In this document: piece after piece, positions 8,240-17,577 of the stretch
Layout: every line of letters begins with the position of its first letter
Numbering within the stretch: position 1 is the stretch's first letter
Assembly: GCF_019402665.1 (NCBI RefSeq)
Contig: NZ_VSST01000022.1
Span: forward strand, 41,672-105,671
Length of the DNA: 64,000 bases
Reading direction: 5' to 3'
Source: Bradyrhizobium canariense
Lineage (GTDB): Bacteria > Pseudomonadota > Alphaproteobacteria > Rhizobiales > Xanthobacteraceae
Notes under the pieces: model-generated
Told to the model about the DNA's origin: nothing
Seen by the model: only the letters and a program-made list of their open reading frames with translations
Databases searched by the model: none
Translations under genes and position numbers: made by a program

Positions 8240-9577
8240 TCAACTGGAACGCGTATGGGCTCGCGACAAAGCCAGCAGGCCGTCGAGCGTTTCCTCTCCA
8301 CTGGCAGTTCCCGCAAGGCGCGGCGTTCGGCCACTCAGCGCGGCGAGCACGGGGACGATGAATTGCGCGCGTCGGCTGAGACCTCCAGACACGAGAACAA
8401 TCTGCTCGTGCCGATCCGGATCCAGGCGATCCATCGCTTCAATATACTGAGCGAGCCAGGCTTTGGCGATTGCGGACATTACACTTCTCGGCGAGAGATT
8501 TCCTTCCCGGATCGCACCGATCGATCCGCCGTCGTGATAGCGCCAGGCAGCTTCGAACACGTTCAGGTCGACCTCGAGCGCCGCCTCCATTACCTCCACC
8601 GCCGACAGTTCGGCAAACTGGCTCCAGAAGAAAGGCTTGCCACCTCCGAGCACGGCGCTTCCGTCCAACAGTTCCGCGTATACGCTCAGCGCGCGACCGG
8701 ACGGGATGAAAGGTATGGCGGCGAACTCGGCACCATCGGCTCCCGGGCGCCGTTCGACGTCGGGCGGGATGGCGGCCGTCTTGAAAAGTACTTGCGAGCC
8801 CGTGCCGAGATTGATAATCACCTTGGCAACTTGCGGGAAACCCGTGCCTGCCGCAGTGGATTGCACATCGCCCAGGCATCCGAACACCGGCACATCGAGA
8901 CCAGCGAGGCGAATACGGCCGGCGATCTCACCCATCGACACGATCCGAGACTTGATGATGTCAAACTCGTCGAGCCCCACCAGTTCAGCAAGTTGTCGCG
9001 ACCAGCCCTGCTGCGTCAGATCGTAGAGGCCGGTCCCGGCCGCCATCGACACGTGGACCGCCGGATCGCGCTCGCCACCGCGCCACAGCAGCCAGTCCGG
9101 CAACGTGAAGATCCTGAACCGTTCGGGCAAACGGCGCTGTGCCGCAAGATGCGCCAGAGACGACACCGGCAAACCCGGCCGAACGCGCATGCCGGTCAGC
9201 GACAACAACCGTTCGGCCGAGGCGCTGATGCGATCGAAGGTCGATGAGCCTGACGCATCCATCAAAGACGCACGTCCGTCGCGCCAGCTGATATAGGGAG
9301 TAACAGGCACGCCCTCGGCGTCGGCAACAATAACACCGTGCAGTTCCGAGCACAGCCAGAGCGCCGCGACCTTCGGATACCTGCTCGCGAGCACGCCGGC
9401 GGTCGCCTCGAGCGCGGCCCAATAGCCCTCGGGAGAAATCTCGACCTCGCCTGCCGGACCAAATCTCGGGGCTGGTGAGGCGGCCTGGGCCTCGTCCAGG
9501 ACCTTGTGTGAATCCATGGAAACCACTACAGATTTCACGCGGCTGGTTCCGAAATCGACGAGCAGAATATCGGCCAT
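8240..9577 (-). CDS. FGGY-family carbohydrate kinase
   Basis: A 445-residue sugar kinase with the N-terminal phosphate motif DFGTSRVK (8-15), a WRDGR substrate-loop motif, LGTGSQV in the middle and the C-terminal adenine-site motif VSGGLSRR. The family phosphorylates polyols, pentoses, hexuloses or sedoheptulose; specificity cannot be read here. Its position among sugar-nucleotide genes suggests it feeds a precursor of surface polysaccharide, possibly a heptose, but that is inference. It is the first gene of the minus-strand group 9577-7073. Confidence 0.85.
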   Translation of the reverse strand: MADILLVDFGTSRVKSVVVSMDSHKVLDEAQAASPAPRFGPAGEVEISPEGYWAALEATAGVLASRYPKVAALWLCSELHGVIVADAEGVPVTPYISWRDGRASLMDASGSSTFDRISASAERLLSLTGMRVRPGLPVSSLAHLAAQRRLPERFRIFTLPDWLLWRGGERDPAVHVSMAAGTGLYDLTQQGWSRQLAELVGLDEFDIIKSRIVSMGEIAGRIRLAGLDVPVFGCLGDVQSTAAGTGFPQVAKVIINLGTGSQVLFKTAAIPPDVERRPGADGAEFAAIPFIPSGRALSVYAELLDGSAVLGGGKPFFWSQFAELSAVEVMEAALEVDLNVFEAAWRYHDGGSIGAIREGNLSPRSVMSAIAKAWLAQYIEAMDRLDPDRHEQIVLVSGGLSRRAQFIVPVLAALSGRTPRLAGTASGEETLDGLLALSRAHTRSS

Positions 9578-9697
9578 TGAGCACCCCTTCGATCTGTACC
9601 ATCCTTGTGCATTTCGATAGGACCATTGAGGACATCGGACACCCTTGCGGCGTCAAACCGGCAGACGAATTGGCTCACACATAAGGGGTCCTCTCAG

Positions 9698-10465
9698 ATG
9701 AAAGTCGTACTTCTTGCAGGCGGCCTTGGCACGCGAATCTCGGAAGAGTCTGCGTTACGGCCGAAACCGATGATTGAAGTCGGAGGACGGCCGATCCTCT
9801 GGCACATCATGAAAATCTACCTTGCGCATGGTCTCCGCGACTTCGTCATTTGCTGCGGGTATAAGGGGTACATGATCAAGGAGTACTTCGCAAACTACGC
9901 GCTGCACATGTCCGATGTGACGTTCGACATGGAAAGCAATTCCGTCCAGGTCCATCAGAAGAAGGCCGAGCCGTGGCGGGTCACGCTGGTTGACACCGGC
10001 GAGTCGACCAACACAGGTGGACGATTGAAGCGCATCTCCGACTACGTCAACGAGGATTTCTGCATGACATACGGCGACGGTGTCGGCTCCATCAACATCA
10101 CTGAACTGATCGCGTTCCACCGCCGGCACGGCAAGCTCGCGACGATGACCGCGACGCAGCCTCCCGGCCGCTTCGGTGCCCTGCAGCTCGAGGACCATTC
10201 GGTGACGTCGTTCCTCGAAAAGCCGACGGGTGACGGCGGCTGGATCAATGGCGGATTCTTCGTGCTGTCGCCCAAGGCGCTGGAGCTGATCGACGGCGAC
10301 GAAACGGTCTGGGAGAGCAAGCCGCTCGAAACGCTAGCGCGCACCGGACAATTGCAGGCGTTTTTCCAACACGGCTTCTGGCAGCCGATGGATACGCTGC
10401 GCGACAAGAACCACCTCGAGGATCTCTGGCGGTCGGGCAAGGCCCCTTGGAAGGTCTGGTCGTGA
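9698..10465 (+). CDS. rfbF: Glucose-1-phosphate cytidylyltransferase
   Basis: A 255-residue enzyme making CDP-glucose from CTP and glucose 1-phosphate. The N-terminal nucleotidyltransferase signature LAGGLGTRI followed by RPKPM, together with [21 protein letters not shown] and the C-terminal [11 protein letters not shown], are diagnostic of RfbF. The ATG at 9698 follows an AAGGGG ribosome site. It opens a long plus-strand operon and overlaps rfbG by 4 bases (GTGA). The 120-base gap to the divergent kinase should hold its promoter. Confidence 0.96.
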   Translation: MKVVLLAGGLGTRISEESALRPKPMIEVGGRPILWHIMKIYLAHGLRDFVICCGYKGYMIKEYFANYALHMSDVTFDMESNSVQVHQKKAEPWRVTLVDTGESTNTGGRLKRISDYVNEDFCMTYGDGVGSINITELIAFHRRHGKLATMTATQPPGRFGALQLEDHSVTSFLEKPTGDGGWINGGFFVLSPKALELIDGDETVWESKPLETLARTGQLQAFFQHGFWQPMDTLRDKNHLEDLWRSGKAPWKVWS

Positions 10466-11544
10466 CTCCCCGTGAATTCTGGCCGGGTCGGCGCGTCTTC
10501 TTGACGGGTCACACGGGCTTTAAGGGAAGCTGGCTTACGGTTTGGCTGAGGGATCTCGGCGCAGACCTGACCGGATTTGCGCTGCCTGCGCCGACCAAGC
10601 CGAGCCTGTTCGAAGCGGCGGACATTGCATCCGGAATGACCTCGATCATTGGTGACATCCGCGATGCGGACGCTCTCGCCAAGGCCTTACGCCATGCCCG
10701 GCCGGAAGTCGTCATTCACATGGCGGCTCAACCCATCGTCCGGTTGTCGTACGAGCAGCCGATCGAGACCTACGCGACGAACGTGATGGGGCTCGTTCAC
10801 CTATTCGAGGCCGTACGTAGGTCGCCGGGCGTGCGGGCCGTGGTCAACGTCACGAGCGACAAGTGCTACGAAAACAAGGAATGGGTTTGGGGATATCGTG
10901 AAACCGAGCCCATGGGTGGTCACGACCCCTACAGCAGCAGCAAGGGCTGCGCCGAACTCGTGACCGCGGCCTATCGCCGTTCATACTTCAATCCTGACAC
11001 CTACAACCAGCATGGCATCGCGCTTGCCAGCGCGCGTGCCGGCAATGTCATCGGCGGCGGCGACTGGGCGCGCGACCGGCTCATTCCCGACATTATGCGC
11101 GCCATCGAAGCGAGGGAGTTGGTTCGGATCCGCAATCCGCACGCGATCCGCCCCTGGCAACATGTGCTGGAGCCTCTAAGCGGATATCTGAGCCTAGCTC
11201 AGAAGCTGTACGAGGCGGGACCGGCTTTCGCCCAAGGTTGGAACTTTGGACCCTCCGAGACAGACGCGCGCCCCGTGCAATGGATCGTCGAGCACCTGAC
11301 GAAGATGTGGGGTGATGGCGCGGGCTGGCAGCTCGACCAGCAGGACAATCCTCTCCATGAGGCGCACTATCTGAAGCTCGATTGCGCCAAGGCCAAGTCG
11401 GAACTTGGATGGAAACCGATCTGGAGCCTGGAACAGGCGCTGAGCCGGATTGCGGATTGGCACAAGGAGGCTTTACAGGGTGGTAATGTGTATGCCAAGA
11501 CACTCGCCCAAGTGAGGGCCTACCAGGAAGAACTTGGGTTCTAG
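10462..11544 (+). CDS. rfbG: CDP-glucose 4,6-dehydratase
   Basis: A 360-residue extended SDR that converts CDP-glucose to CDP-4-keto-6-deoxyglucose. It shows GHTGFKG (16-22), the family segment TSDKCYEN and the catalytic YSSSK (Tyr157, Lys161). The GTG at 10462 is chosen because it overlaps the rfbF stop as GTGA; an upstream TTG is in frame but lies inside rfbF. Its product is the branch point for 3,6-dideoxyhexoses and for branched sugars such as yersiniose. Confidence 0.96.
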   Translation: MTPREFWPGRRVFLTGHTGFKGSWLTVWLRDLGADLTGFALPAPTKPSLFEAADIASGMTSIIGDIRDADALAKALRHARPEVVIHMAAQPIVRLSYEQPIETYATNVMGLVHLFEAVRRSPGVRAVVNVTSDKCYENKEWVWGYRETEPMGGHDPYSSSKGCAELVTAAYRRSYFNPDTYNQHGIALASARAGNVIGGGDWARDRLIPDIMRAIEARELVRIRNPHAIRPWQHVLEPLSGYLSLAQKLYEAGPAFAQGWNFGPSETDARPVQWIVEHLTKMWGDGAGWQLDQQDNPLHEAHYLKLDCAKAKSELGWKPIWSLEQALSRIADWHKEALQGGNVYAKTLAQVRAYQEELGF

Positions 11545-11568
11545 GTTTCTATTGCGTCGGGGATAATC

Positions 11569-12366
11569 ATGAATAAGCGCGAACGGGAAATGCTCGAAAT
11601 TCTGAAGAAGCTGCGCCAGGAGTATGGTGCGGTTTCTGTCAAGGCGGAGTTCGAGGCAGAGGGTACCCGCACCGATGAGTTGCTTCGGCTGATCGATCTG
11701 GCGCGCCGCGCCGATCTGAAGATTGGCCTGAAGATCGGCGGCTGCGAGGCGGTACGCGATCTGATCGAGAGCAAGCAGTTCGGCGTCGAGTACATCATCG
11801 CGCCGATGGTCGAGACCCCTTACGCGCTGAAGAAGTTCATCGATGCGAAGAATAAGGTCTACACGGCAGAGCAGAAGGAAGACACCAGCTTCCTCGTCAA
11901 CATCGAGACCATCACGAGCTTCAACAGCCTCGACGAGATGGCTAAGGTCGCGCAGATTAAGGACGGCATCCAGGGCCTCGTGTTCGGCCGCGTCGACTTC
12001 GCGGGCTCGAACGGCCAGGACCGCTCGGTGATCGACAGCGAAGGCGTCACCAACTACGTGCTCAAGACCGCCGCGGTGTCCAAGGCCGCCAAGCTCGAAC
12101 TGGTGGTCGGCGGTGCGATTGGCATCGACTCCATTCCCGAGCTGAAGAAGATGCGAGACGTTCACCTGACCCGGTTCGAAACCCGCAAGGTGATCTTCGG
12201 CGCCGACGCGCTCTCGAATCCGAAGATGGCCGAAGGTCTCAAGAACACGGTAAACTTCGAGCTGCAGTGGCTGAAGAACAAGCGCGACTATTACGGCGAG
12301 ATCCAGGGCGAAGACGCTTCGCGCATTGAGATGCTCGACAAGCGCTGGGAAAAGATCAAGGGCTGA
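11569..12366 (+). CDS. HpcH/HpaI (CitE-like) aldolase family protein
   Basis: A 265-residue PEP/pyruvate-superfamily barrel. The metal-ligand Glu in NIET (Glu113) and Asp in GRVDFAGS (Asp143) are present, as is the barrel strand [11 protein letters not shown]. The catalytic His/Arg arrangement of HpaI aldolases is not obvious near the N-terminus, so the exact reaction is uncertain. Members make or break C-C bonds using pyruvate- or acyl-derived enolates. It sits 24 bases after rfbG inside a CDP-sugar operon, where chain extension of a sugar is a reasonable inference. Confidence 0.75.
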   Translation: MNKREREMLEILKKLRQEYGAVSVKAEFEAEGTRTDELLRLIDLARRADLKIGLKIGGCEAVRDLIESKQFGVEYIIAPMVETPYALKKFIDAKNKVYTAEQKEDTSFLVNIETITSFNSLDEMAKVAQIKDGIQGLVFGRVDFAGSNGQDRSVIDSEGVTNYVLKTAAVSKAAKLELVVGGAIGIDSIPELKKMRDVHLTRFETRKVIFGADALSNPKMAEGLKNTVNFELQWLKNKRDYYGEIQGEDASRIEMLDKRWEKIKG

Positions 12367-12397
12367 GGACGTCCGTCTTCCGCTCAAGGCAAATGTG

Positions 12398-13114
12398 ATG
12401 GACCCAGCCGGTTTTTCCGTTGCTATCTTCGGAGCAACCGGCGCGATCGGTCAGGCGATTTGCCGCTGGTACCAGACGCGCGGCCACCATGTCGTGGCGA
12501 TCGGCCGCGCGTCGTCGCCTCCCAGGACCGCCGACGGTATGCAGTGGGTCAATTGGGACATCGGCTCGCCCGATCAATTCCCTGACGCCCTGGGATTGCG
12601 AAAACTCAATGCCGTGGTCTGGGCCCAGGGCATGAACTTCAACGACGACATCCATTCATTCGATGCCGCCGAGCATCAGCGGATCTATTCCGCGAACGTC
12701 GTCTTCGTGCTCGAAAGCTTGCACATCCTGCTCAAGGACGAACTGCTGGCGCCGGCGGCACGGCTGTGCGTGATCAGCTCGATCTGGCAGAACATTGCCA
12801 AGCAGAAGAAGATGTCCTACGCCATCACCAAGTCCGCGCTGCAGGGCCTGGTGCAATCATTGTCGATCGACCTCGGAGGCTCTGGGATCCTGGTCAACGC
12901 GGTCCTGCCCGGCGCGCTCGATACGCCGATGACGCGGGCAAACTTGAGTGCGGACCAGATCGCGCGTCTTGAGCACATGAGCCCGCTTGGAACACTGCCG
13001 TCGCTCGACGACGTCTGCAACCTCGTCGGCTTCTTGTGCTCGGAGGCAAATACCGGCATCACCGGCCAGTTCATCGCTGCGGACCGAGGCTTCTCCCATG
13101 CAAGAATCATTTGA
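12398..13114 (+). CDS. Short-chain dehydrogenase/reductase
   Basis: A 238-residue classical SDR with cofactor motif GATGAIG (12-18), catalytic serine in SSIW (126-129) and YAITK (Tyr140, Lys144). The C-terminal segment NAVLPGALDTPM is typical of the family. It probably oxidises or reduces a sugar hydroxyl or keto group using NAD(P). The ATG at 12398 is chosen over longer frames because these overlap the aldolase gene. Its 3' end overlaps the cyclase gene by 17 bases, indicating coupled expression. Confidence 0.88.
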   Translation: MDPAGFSVAIFGATGAIGQAICRWYQTRGHHVVAIGRASSPPRTADGMQWVNWDIGSPDQFPDALGLRKLNAVVWAQGMNFNDDIHSFDAAEHQRIYSANVVFVLESLHILLKDELLAPAARLCVISSIWQNIAKQKKMSYAITKSALQGLVQSLSIDLGGSGILVNAVLPGALDTPMTRANLSADQIARLEHMSPLGTLPSLDDVCNLVGFLCSEANTGITGQFIAADRGFSHARII

Positions 13115-14222
13115 GATTTCGGCATCGACTGGTCGCTATCCAGTCACCGTCGGCCAGAACCTCTTTTCGCAGCTGGTCGCCGAGAATCCCGACGCGATTT
13201 ACATCATCGACAAGATCCTTGAGCCGCGGTTGCCCGCCAGCGTCACCAGGCGCATCGTGATCGAGGCGCTCGAGAGCAACAAGTCGCTCGAATTCGCGCC
13301 GCATGTGATCAAGGAGCTGCGCAAGCTCGGGGCCGACCGCACCAGCCACCTGTTCGCGATCGGCGGCGGCATCATCCAGGATATCACGACCTTTGCCGCC
13401 TCGATCTACATGCGCGGCGTCGAGTGGACATACCTGCCGACCACACTGCTTAGCATGGTGGACTCCTGCATCGGCGGCAAGTCGTCGATCAACGCAGCCG
13501 GCTACAAGAATCTCGTCGGCAATTTCTTTCCGCCCAACAACGTCGTCGTCGACGTCTCGTTCATCGACACGCTGGACGCGGAGATGATCGTCGGCGGCCT
13601 CTATGAGGCCGGCAAGATCTGCTACGCCAGCGGCTATCAGGGCTTCCTCGAGTATCTCGCCCAGGAGCCGGCGCGCGCGATGACCGCCGAGCAGGCCCAG
13701 CGCGTGATCCTGAAATCGCTACACACCAAAAAATGGTTCATCGAGGTCGACGAGTTCGACCGCAAGGAGCGGCTGCTGCTCAACTTCGGCCACACCTTTG
13801 GTCACGCCCTCGAGGCCGCAACGGAGTTCGCGGTCTCGCACGGCATCGGCGTCGGCCTCGGGATGCTGGTCGCAAACGAGTACGCCAGGCGCCATGGCAA
13901 TTTGACGAGCGATGGTCTTGAGCGCGCCGACCATCTTGCAAGCCACGTCAGGGCGCTGCTCGGAAGCGGCGCGTCGTCGTGCCTGCCGCCGGGCCTGCCG
14001 ATGATCGATCTTGCGCTCGTGATGGACAAGTTCGACTACGACAAGAAGCACCGTCCCGGGTTCTACCGCATCATCGTGCCGTCCGGCGACGGCGGCCTAG
14101 AGTTGATCTCGGTGCCGAAGACCGACGAGGTTCGGCGCAATATCGTTGCAGCCTACGAGGCTGCACTGGGAGACATTCCCTGGCCGTTCGCCAGGCCCGA
14201 GCGCGCCGCGCTGGCGTCGTAG
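13098..14222 (+). CDS. 3-dehydroquinate synthase-type sugar phosphate cyclase
   Basis: A 374-residue NAD- and metal-dependent cyclase fold. Residues corresponding to the DHQS active site are visible: GGGIIQD (89-95), Asp122 and Lys128 in VDSCIGGKSS, Lys137/Asn138, metal ligand Glu170 with Lys173 three later, Arg225, and His232/His236 in NFGHTFGHALE. His248 and the DKK at 315-317 are also present. The HGEAV motif of AroB-type enzymes is changed to HGIGV (248-252). Sugar phosphate cyclases turn a linear keto-sugar phosphate into a carbocycle. Location in a CDP-sugar operon argues against a role as the housekeeping AroB. Confidence 0.88.
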   Translation: MQESFEISASTGRYPVTVGQNLFSQLVAENPDAIYIIDKILEPRLPASVTRRIVIEALESNKSLEFAPHVIKELRKLGADRTSHLFAIGGGIIQDITTFAASIYMRGVEWTYLPTTLLSMVDSCIGGKSSINAAGYKNLVGNFFPPNNVVVDVSFIDTLDAEMIVGGLYEAGKICYASGYQGFLEYLAQEPARAMTAEQAQRVILKSLHTKKWFIEVDEFDRKERLLLNFGHTFGHALEAATEFAVSHGIGVGLGMLVANEYARRHGNLTSDGLERADHLASHVRALLGSGASSCLPPGLPMIDLALVMDKFDYDKKHRPGFYRIIVPSGDGGLELISVPKTDEVRRNIVAAYEAALGDIPWPFARPERAALAS

Positions 14223-14249
14223 GGTTGGCACACACTTCATAGGCCAGAC

Positions 14250-15326
14250 ATGACAGCTCCGTCCGAGACGAACGCAGGTTCCGATTGGTCGCTGACGAGC
14301 GACCTTGAGTTCGTCGCCGACGCCGTGGGCAAGGAGGTCTGGGCGCAGCTGAAAAATGCCAGCATCTTCATGACCGGCGGCACCGGCTTCATCGGCTGTT
14401 GGCTGCTCGAATCCTTACGCTACGCGGACACCGAACTTGGGCTCGGCCTGAACGTCACCGTTCTCACGCGCAATCCCGCCGCCTTCCAGCGTAAGGCACC
14501 GCACCTCGCCAGTTACGAGAGCTTCCACTTCGTCAGTGGCGACACCTCGGATTTCGCCAGCCCCGAAGGGGCCTTCTCGCACGTGATCCACGCGGCGACC
14601 GATGCCAGCGCCGAGCTCAACGAAAGGGACCCGCGCCAGATGTTCGGCACGGTGGTCCAGGGAACCCGGCGGGCGCTGGATCTGGCGATCGAAAAACAGG
14701 CAGGCCGCTGCCTGTTTCTGAGCTCCGGCGCGATCTATGGGCGGCAGCCCTGGGAGATGACCCAGGTCGGCGAGGATTGGATCGGCGCGCCGGACTGTAC
14801 CGACCCGAAGAATGCGTACGCAGAAGGCAAACGTGCCGCCGAAATGCTGTGCGGCATCTACCGCAAGCAGTTCGGCCTCAACGTCTCGATTGCCAGAATT
14901 TTCGCCCTGCTCGGCCCGTACCTCGCCCTCGACATTCATTTTGCCGCCGGCAATTTCATCCTCGACGCCATGCGCGGCCAGACGGTGGTCGTACAGGGCA
15001 ACGGAAGGCCCTGCCGGTCCTATCTCTACGCATCCGATCTGACGGTTCAGCTGCTCCACCTGCTCGTGCGGGGGGCGCCGGGCAAAGCCTATAATGTCGG
15101 CTCGGACGAATCGATCTCGATCAAGGAACTGGCCGTACGGACGTCCCGTCTGCTCGGGACGGGCGAGGTGAAGGTGCTGGGTGCGGCCGATGCGGGCTGG
15201 AATCCGGGCCGTTACGTGCCGAAAACCGATCTTGTGACCAAAGAGCTGGGCCTGTACAGAACTGTGACATTGGACGAGGCGATCCGCCGAACGGCCCTCT
15301 GGCACGGATGGAAACCACAAAAATGA
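14250..15326 (+). CDS. NAD-dependent epimerase/dehydratase family protein
   Basis: A 358-residue extended SDR with GGTGFIG (43-49), the serine motif LSSGAIYG (157-164) and YAEGK (Tyr190, Lys194). The C-terminal substrate half contains RSYLYASDL and YNVGSDESIS, typical of nucleotide-sugar epimerases, dehydratases and decarboxylases. About 37 extra residues precede the Rossmann motif. It starts 27 bases after the cyclase and its stop overlaps the next gene as ATGA. The exact reaction on the CDP-sugar or cyclised product is unknown. Confidence 0.88.
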   Translation: MTAPSETNAGSDWSLTSDLEFVADAVGKEVWAQLKNASIFMTGGTGFIGCWLLESLRYADTELGLGLNVTVLTRNPAAFQRKAPHLASYESFHFVSGDTSDFASPEGAFSHVIHAATDASAELNERDPRQMFGTVVQGTRRALDLAIEKQAGRCLFLSSGAIYGRQPWEMTQVGEDWIGAPDCTDPKNAYAEGKRAAEMLCGIYRKQFGLNVSIARIFALLGPYLALDIHFAAGNFILDAMRGQTVVVQGNGRPCRSYLYASDLTVQLLHLLVRGAPGKAYNVGSDESISIKELAVRTSRLLGTGEVKVLGAADAGWNPGRYVPKTDLVTKELGLYRTVTLDEAIRRTALWHGWKPQK

Positions 15327-17128
15327 TGAAGTTATCGGACTGGGTAGCGCAGAAAGTCGTCGAGCTTGGCGTTCGCCACGTGTTCATGGTCACGGGCGGC
15401 GGTGCCATGCACCTCAACCACTCGTTCGGCAGCCACAAGCAGCTCGAAGCCGTTTTCAACCACCACGAGCAGGCCTGCGCGATGGGCGCCGAGGCGTATT
15501 ATCGCCTCACCAACCGCCTAGCGGTGGTCAATGTGACATCGGGACCCGGCGGCACCAACGCCATCACCGGCGTCTATGGCGCCTTCGTCGATTCCATCGG
15601 CATGGTCGTCATCTCTGGTCAGGTCAAATGGGAGACCACAGTCAGGAGCACCGGCCTGCCCTTGCGTCAGTACGGCGACCAGGAGTTAGATATCGAGGAG
15701 CTCATTCGTCCCATCACCAAATATTCGGCGATGGTCACCGATCCCAAGACGATCCGCTATCATCTGGAGAAGGCCTTCTACATCGCCACCGCGGGTCGTC
15801 CGGGTCCGGTGTGGCTCGACATCCCTCTCGACGTGCAGGCCTCCAAGATCGATCCCGACACGCTGCAAGGCTTCGATCCCTCCGAGCTCGACGAGCCCTG
15901 GAAGAAGACCGACCTTTCGACCGTCTGCAAGGCCATCCTCGAGAAGGTCGCCTCCGCCAAGCGCCCGGTCGTGTTCGCCGGCGGCGGCGTTCGCCTCAGC
16001 GGCCAGCACGAGGCCTTCCTCAAGGTCATCGACAAGCTCGGCATTCCCGTGGTTACCGGCTGGAACGCGCACGACGTGATCTACGACGCACATCCGACCT
16101 ATGTCGGCCGGCCCGGCAGCCTCGGCGATCGCGGCGGCAATTTCGTCGTCCAGAACTCCGACTGCCTGCTCGTACTCGGCAGCCGGCTGAACATCCGCCA
16201 GGTCAGCTACAACTGGAAAATGTTCGCCCGTGAGGCCTACAAGATCTGGGTCGAGATCGACGAGACCGAGTTCAAGAAGCCGTCGGTGAAGCCGGACATG
16301 CCGATCCTGGCGAGCCTGACCGACCTGCTTCCGGTGCTCGCCGAGATGCCCTATGCGGGGCCGACTGAGGCCCACCGCACCTGGCTGGCCTGGTCCAAGG
16401 ACAAGCAAGCCCGCTTCCCGACCGTGCTGCCGGAGTACTGGAACAACCAGCTCGTCAATCCCTACTGCTTCATGAAGAGACTGTTCGACGAGCTCGACGA
16501 GGACCAGATCGTCGTGACCGGCAACGGCAGCGCCTGCGTGATCAGCTTCCAGGTCGCCGACATCAAGCGCGGCCAGCGGCTGTGGACCAATTCCGGCTGC
16601 GCCACCATGGGCTACGATTTGCCGGCCGCGATCGGCGCCTGCAAGGCTTCCGGCGGCAAGCCCATCGTCGCCCTCGCGGGTGACGGCAGCATCATGATGA
16701 ACTTGCAGGAGATGCAGACCATCATCGGCATGAACCTGCCGATCAAGATCTTCATTCTCAACAACAACGGCTACGTCTCGATCTTCCAGACGCACCGCAA
16801 CTTCTTCAACGGCGTCGAGATCGGCGGCGGACCGAAGAGCGGCGTGAGCTTCCCCGACTTCGAGCCGCTCAGCAAGGCGTTCGGCTTCCCCTATCGGCGC
16901 TGCTCTCGCCATCAGGACATGGCCGAGGCGATCAACAGCACGATGAGCGTCGACGGTCCCGCGGTGTGCGAGATCATGCTCGACGAGAATACTAAGTTCG
17001 AACCGAAGCTTGGCGCGAAGGCGCTGCCGGACGGGCGCATCGTGTCGCCGCCGCTGGAAGATCTCTCGCCATTCCTGCCGCGCGACGTGTTCCGCGACAG
17101 CATGATCATCGACACGATCGAAGAGTGA
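15323..17128 (+). CDS. Thiamine-diphosphate-dependent enzyme, acetolactate synthase-like
   Basis: A 601-residue three-domain ThDP enzyme. Glu49 in NHHEQ is the cofactor-activating glutamate. GDGS (453-456) through NNN (480-482) is the ThDP/metal motif. The middle domain has FAGGGVRLSG. Such enzymes transfer an acyl-anion equivalent. YerE, of this superfamily, adds an acetyl branch to a CDP-4-keto-dideoxy sugar in yersiniose synthesis, so a C2 or C3 addition to the RfbG product is a sensible inference. The ATG at 15323 overlaps the previous stop (ATGA); an ATG at 15308 would add five residues. Confidence 0.9.
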   Translation: MMKLSDWVAQKVVELGVRHVFMVTGGGAMHLNHSFGSHKQLEAVFNHHEQACAMGAEAYYRLTNRLAVVNVTSGPGGTNAITGVYGAFVDSIGMVVISGQVKWETTVRSTGLPLRQYGDQELDIEELIRPITKYSAMVTDPKTIRYHLEKAFYIATAGRPGPVWLDIPLDVQASKIDPDTLQGFDPSELDEPWKKTDLSTVCKAILEKVASAKRPVVFAGGGVRLSGQHEAFLKVIDKLGIPVVTGWNAHDVIYDAHPTYVGRPGSLGDRGGNFVVQNSDCLLVLGSRLNIRQVSYNWKMFAREAYKIWVEIDETEFKKPSVKPDMPILASLTDLLPVLAEMPYAGPTEAHRTWLAWSKDKQARFPTVLPEYWNNQLVNPYCFMKRLFDELDEDQIVVTGNGSACVISFQVADIKRGQRLWTNSGCATMGYDLPAAIGACKASGGKPIVALAGDGSIMMNLQEMQTIIGMNLPIKIFILNNNGYVSIFQTHRNFFNGVEIGGGPKSGVSFPDFEPLSKAFGFPYRRCSRHQDMAEAINSTMSVDGPAVCEIMLDENTKFEPKLGAKALPDGRIVSPPLEDLSPFLPRDVFRDSMIIDTIEE

Positions 17129-17577
17129 TGGTGGCGGCCGTGCGCTCGCAGGCATGGGATGCTCGGAAATACCTTCGTCAGCACGAGACGAAGATCCGCT
17201 TCCTGTTTGCGGGCGCACTGAACACCGGCTTCGGCCTCGCGGCCTATCCGATCCTGTACGTCCTGCTCGCGCCGCTGAAGCTTCACTACATGGTCGTCCT
17301 GGGCATCACCCAAGTCACCTGCGTCACGTTCTCCTATCTGACCAACAAGTTTCTGGTCTTTCGCACCAGCGGCAATTATCTTCGCGAGAGTGGGAAGTTC
17401 GCGTCATTTCATTTGGGCTATTTCCTCCTGAACCTGGTTGCGCTGCCTTTTCTCGTCGAAGTCCTGGGCGCTTCACCGGTCTGGGGGCAGACGTTTTTCG
17501 CATTTGCGGTGGTGGTCACCAGCTATTTCTGGCACAGCAGGATCACGTTTGCCGCTGCACCGACGAGCAGAGAATGA
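17128..17577 (+). CDS. gtrA: GtrA family membrane protein
   Basis: A 149-residue protein with four predicted membrane helices and the GtrA core: RFLFAGALNTGFG near residue 25, then YLTNKFLVF in the middle. The GtrA family is thought to help flip or present lipid-linked sugars used in O-antigen decoration. The ATG is fused to the preceding stop (TGATG); a GTG one codon upstream is also possible. A GtrB-like transferase follows two genes later, so the two probably act together. Confidence 0.9.
   Translation: MVAAVRSQAWDARKYLRQHETKIRFLFAGALNTGFGLAAYPILYVLLAPLKLHYMVVLGITQVTCVTFSYLTNKFLVFRTSGNYLRESGKFASFHLGYFLLNLVALPFLVEVLGASPVWGQTFFAFAVVVTSYFWHSRITFAAAPTSRE

Noticed and set aside
13098..14222. 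Housekeeping aroB (3-dehydroquinate synthase)
   Set aside because: The fold and many residues fit, but HGEAV is altered and the gene is locked in a CDP-sugar operon without aroK, so a dedicated sugar phosphate cyclase is more likely.
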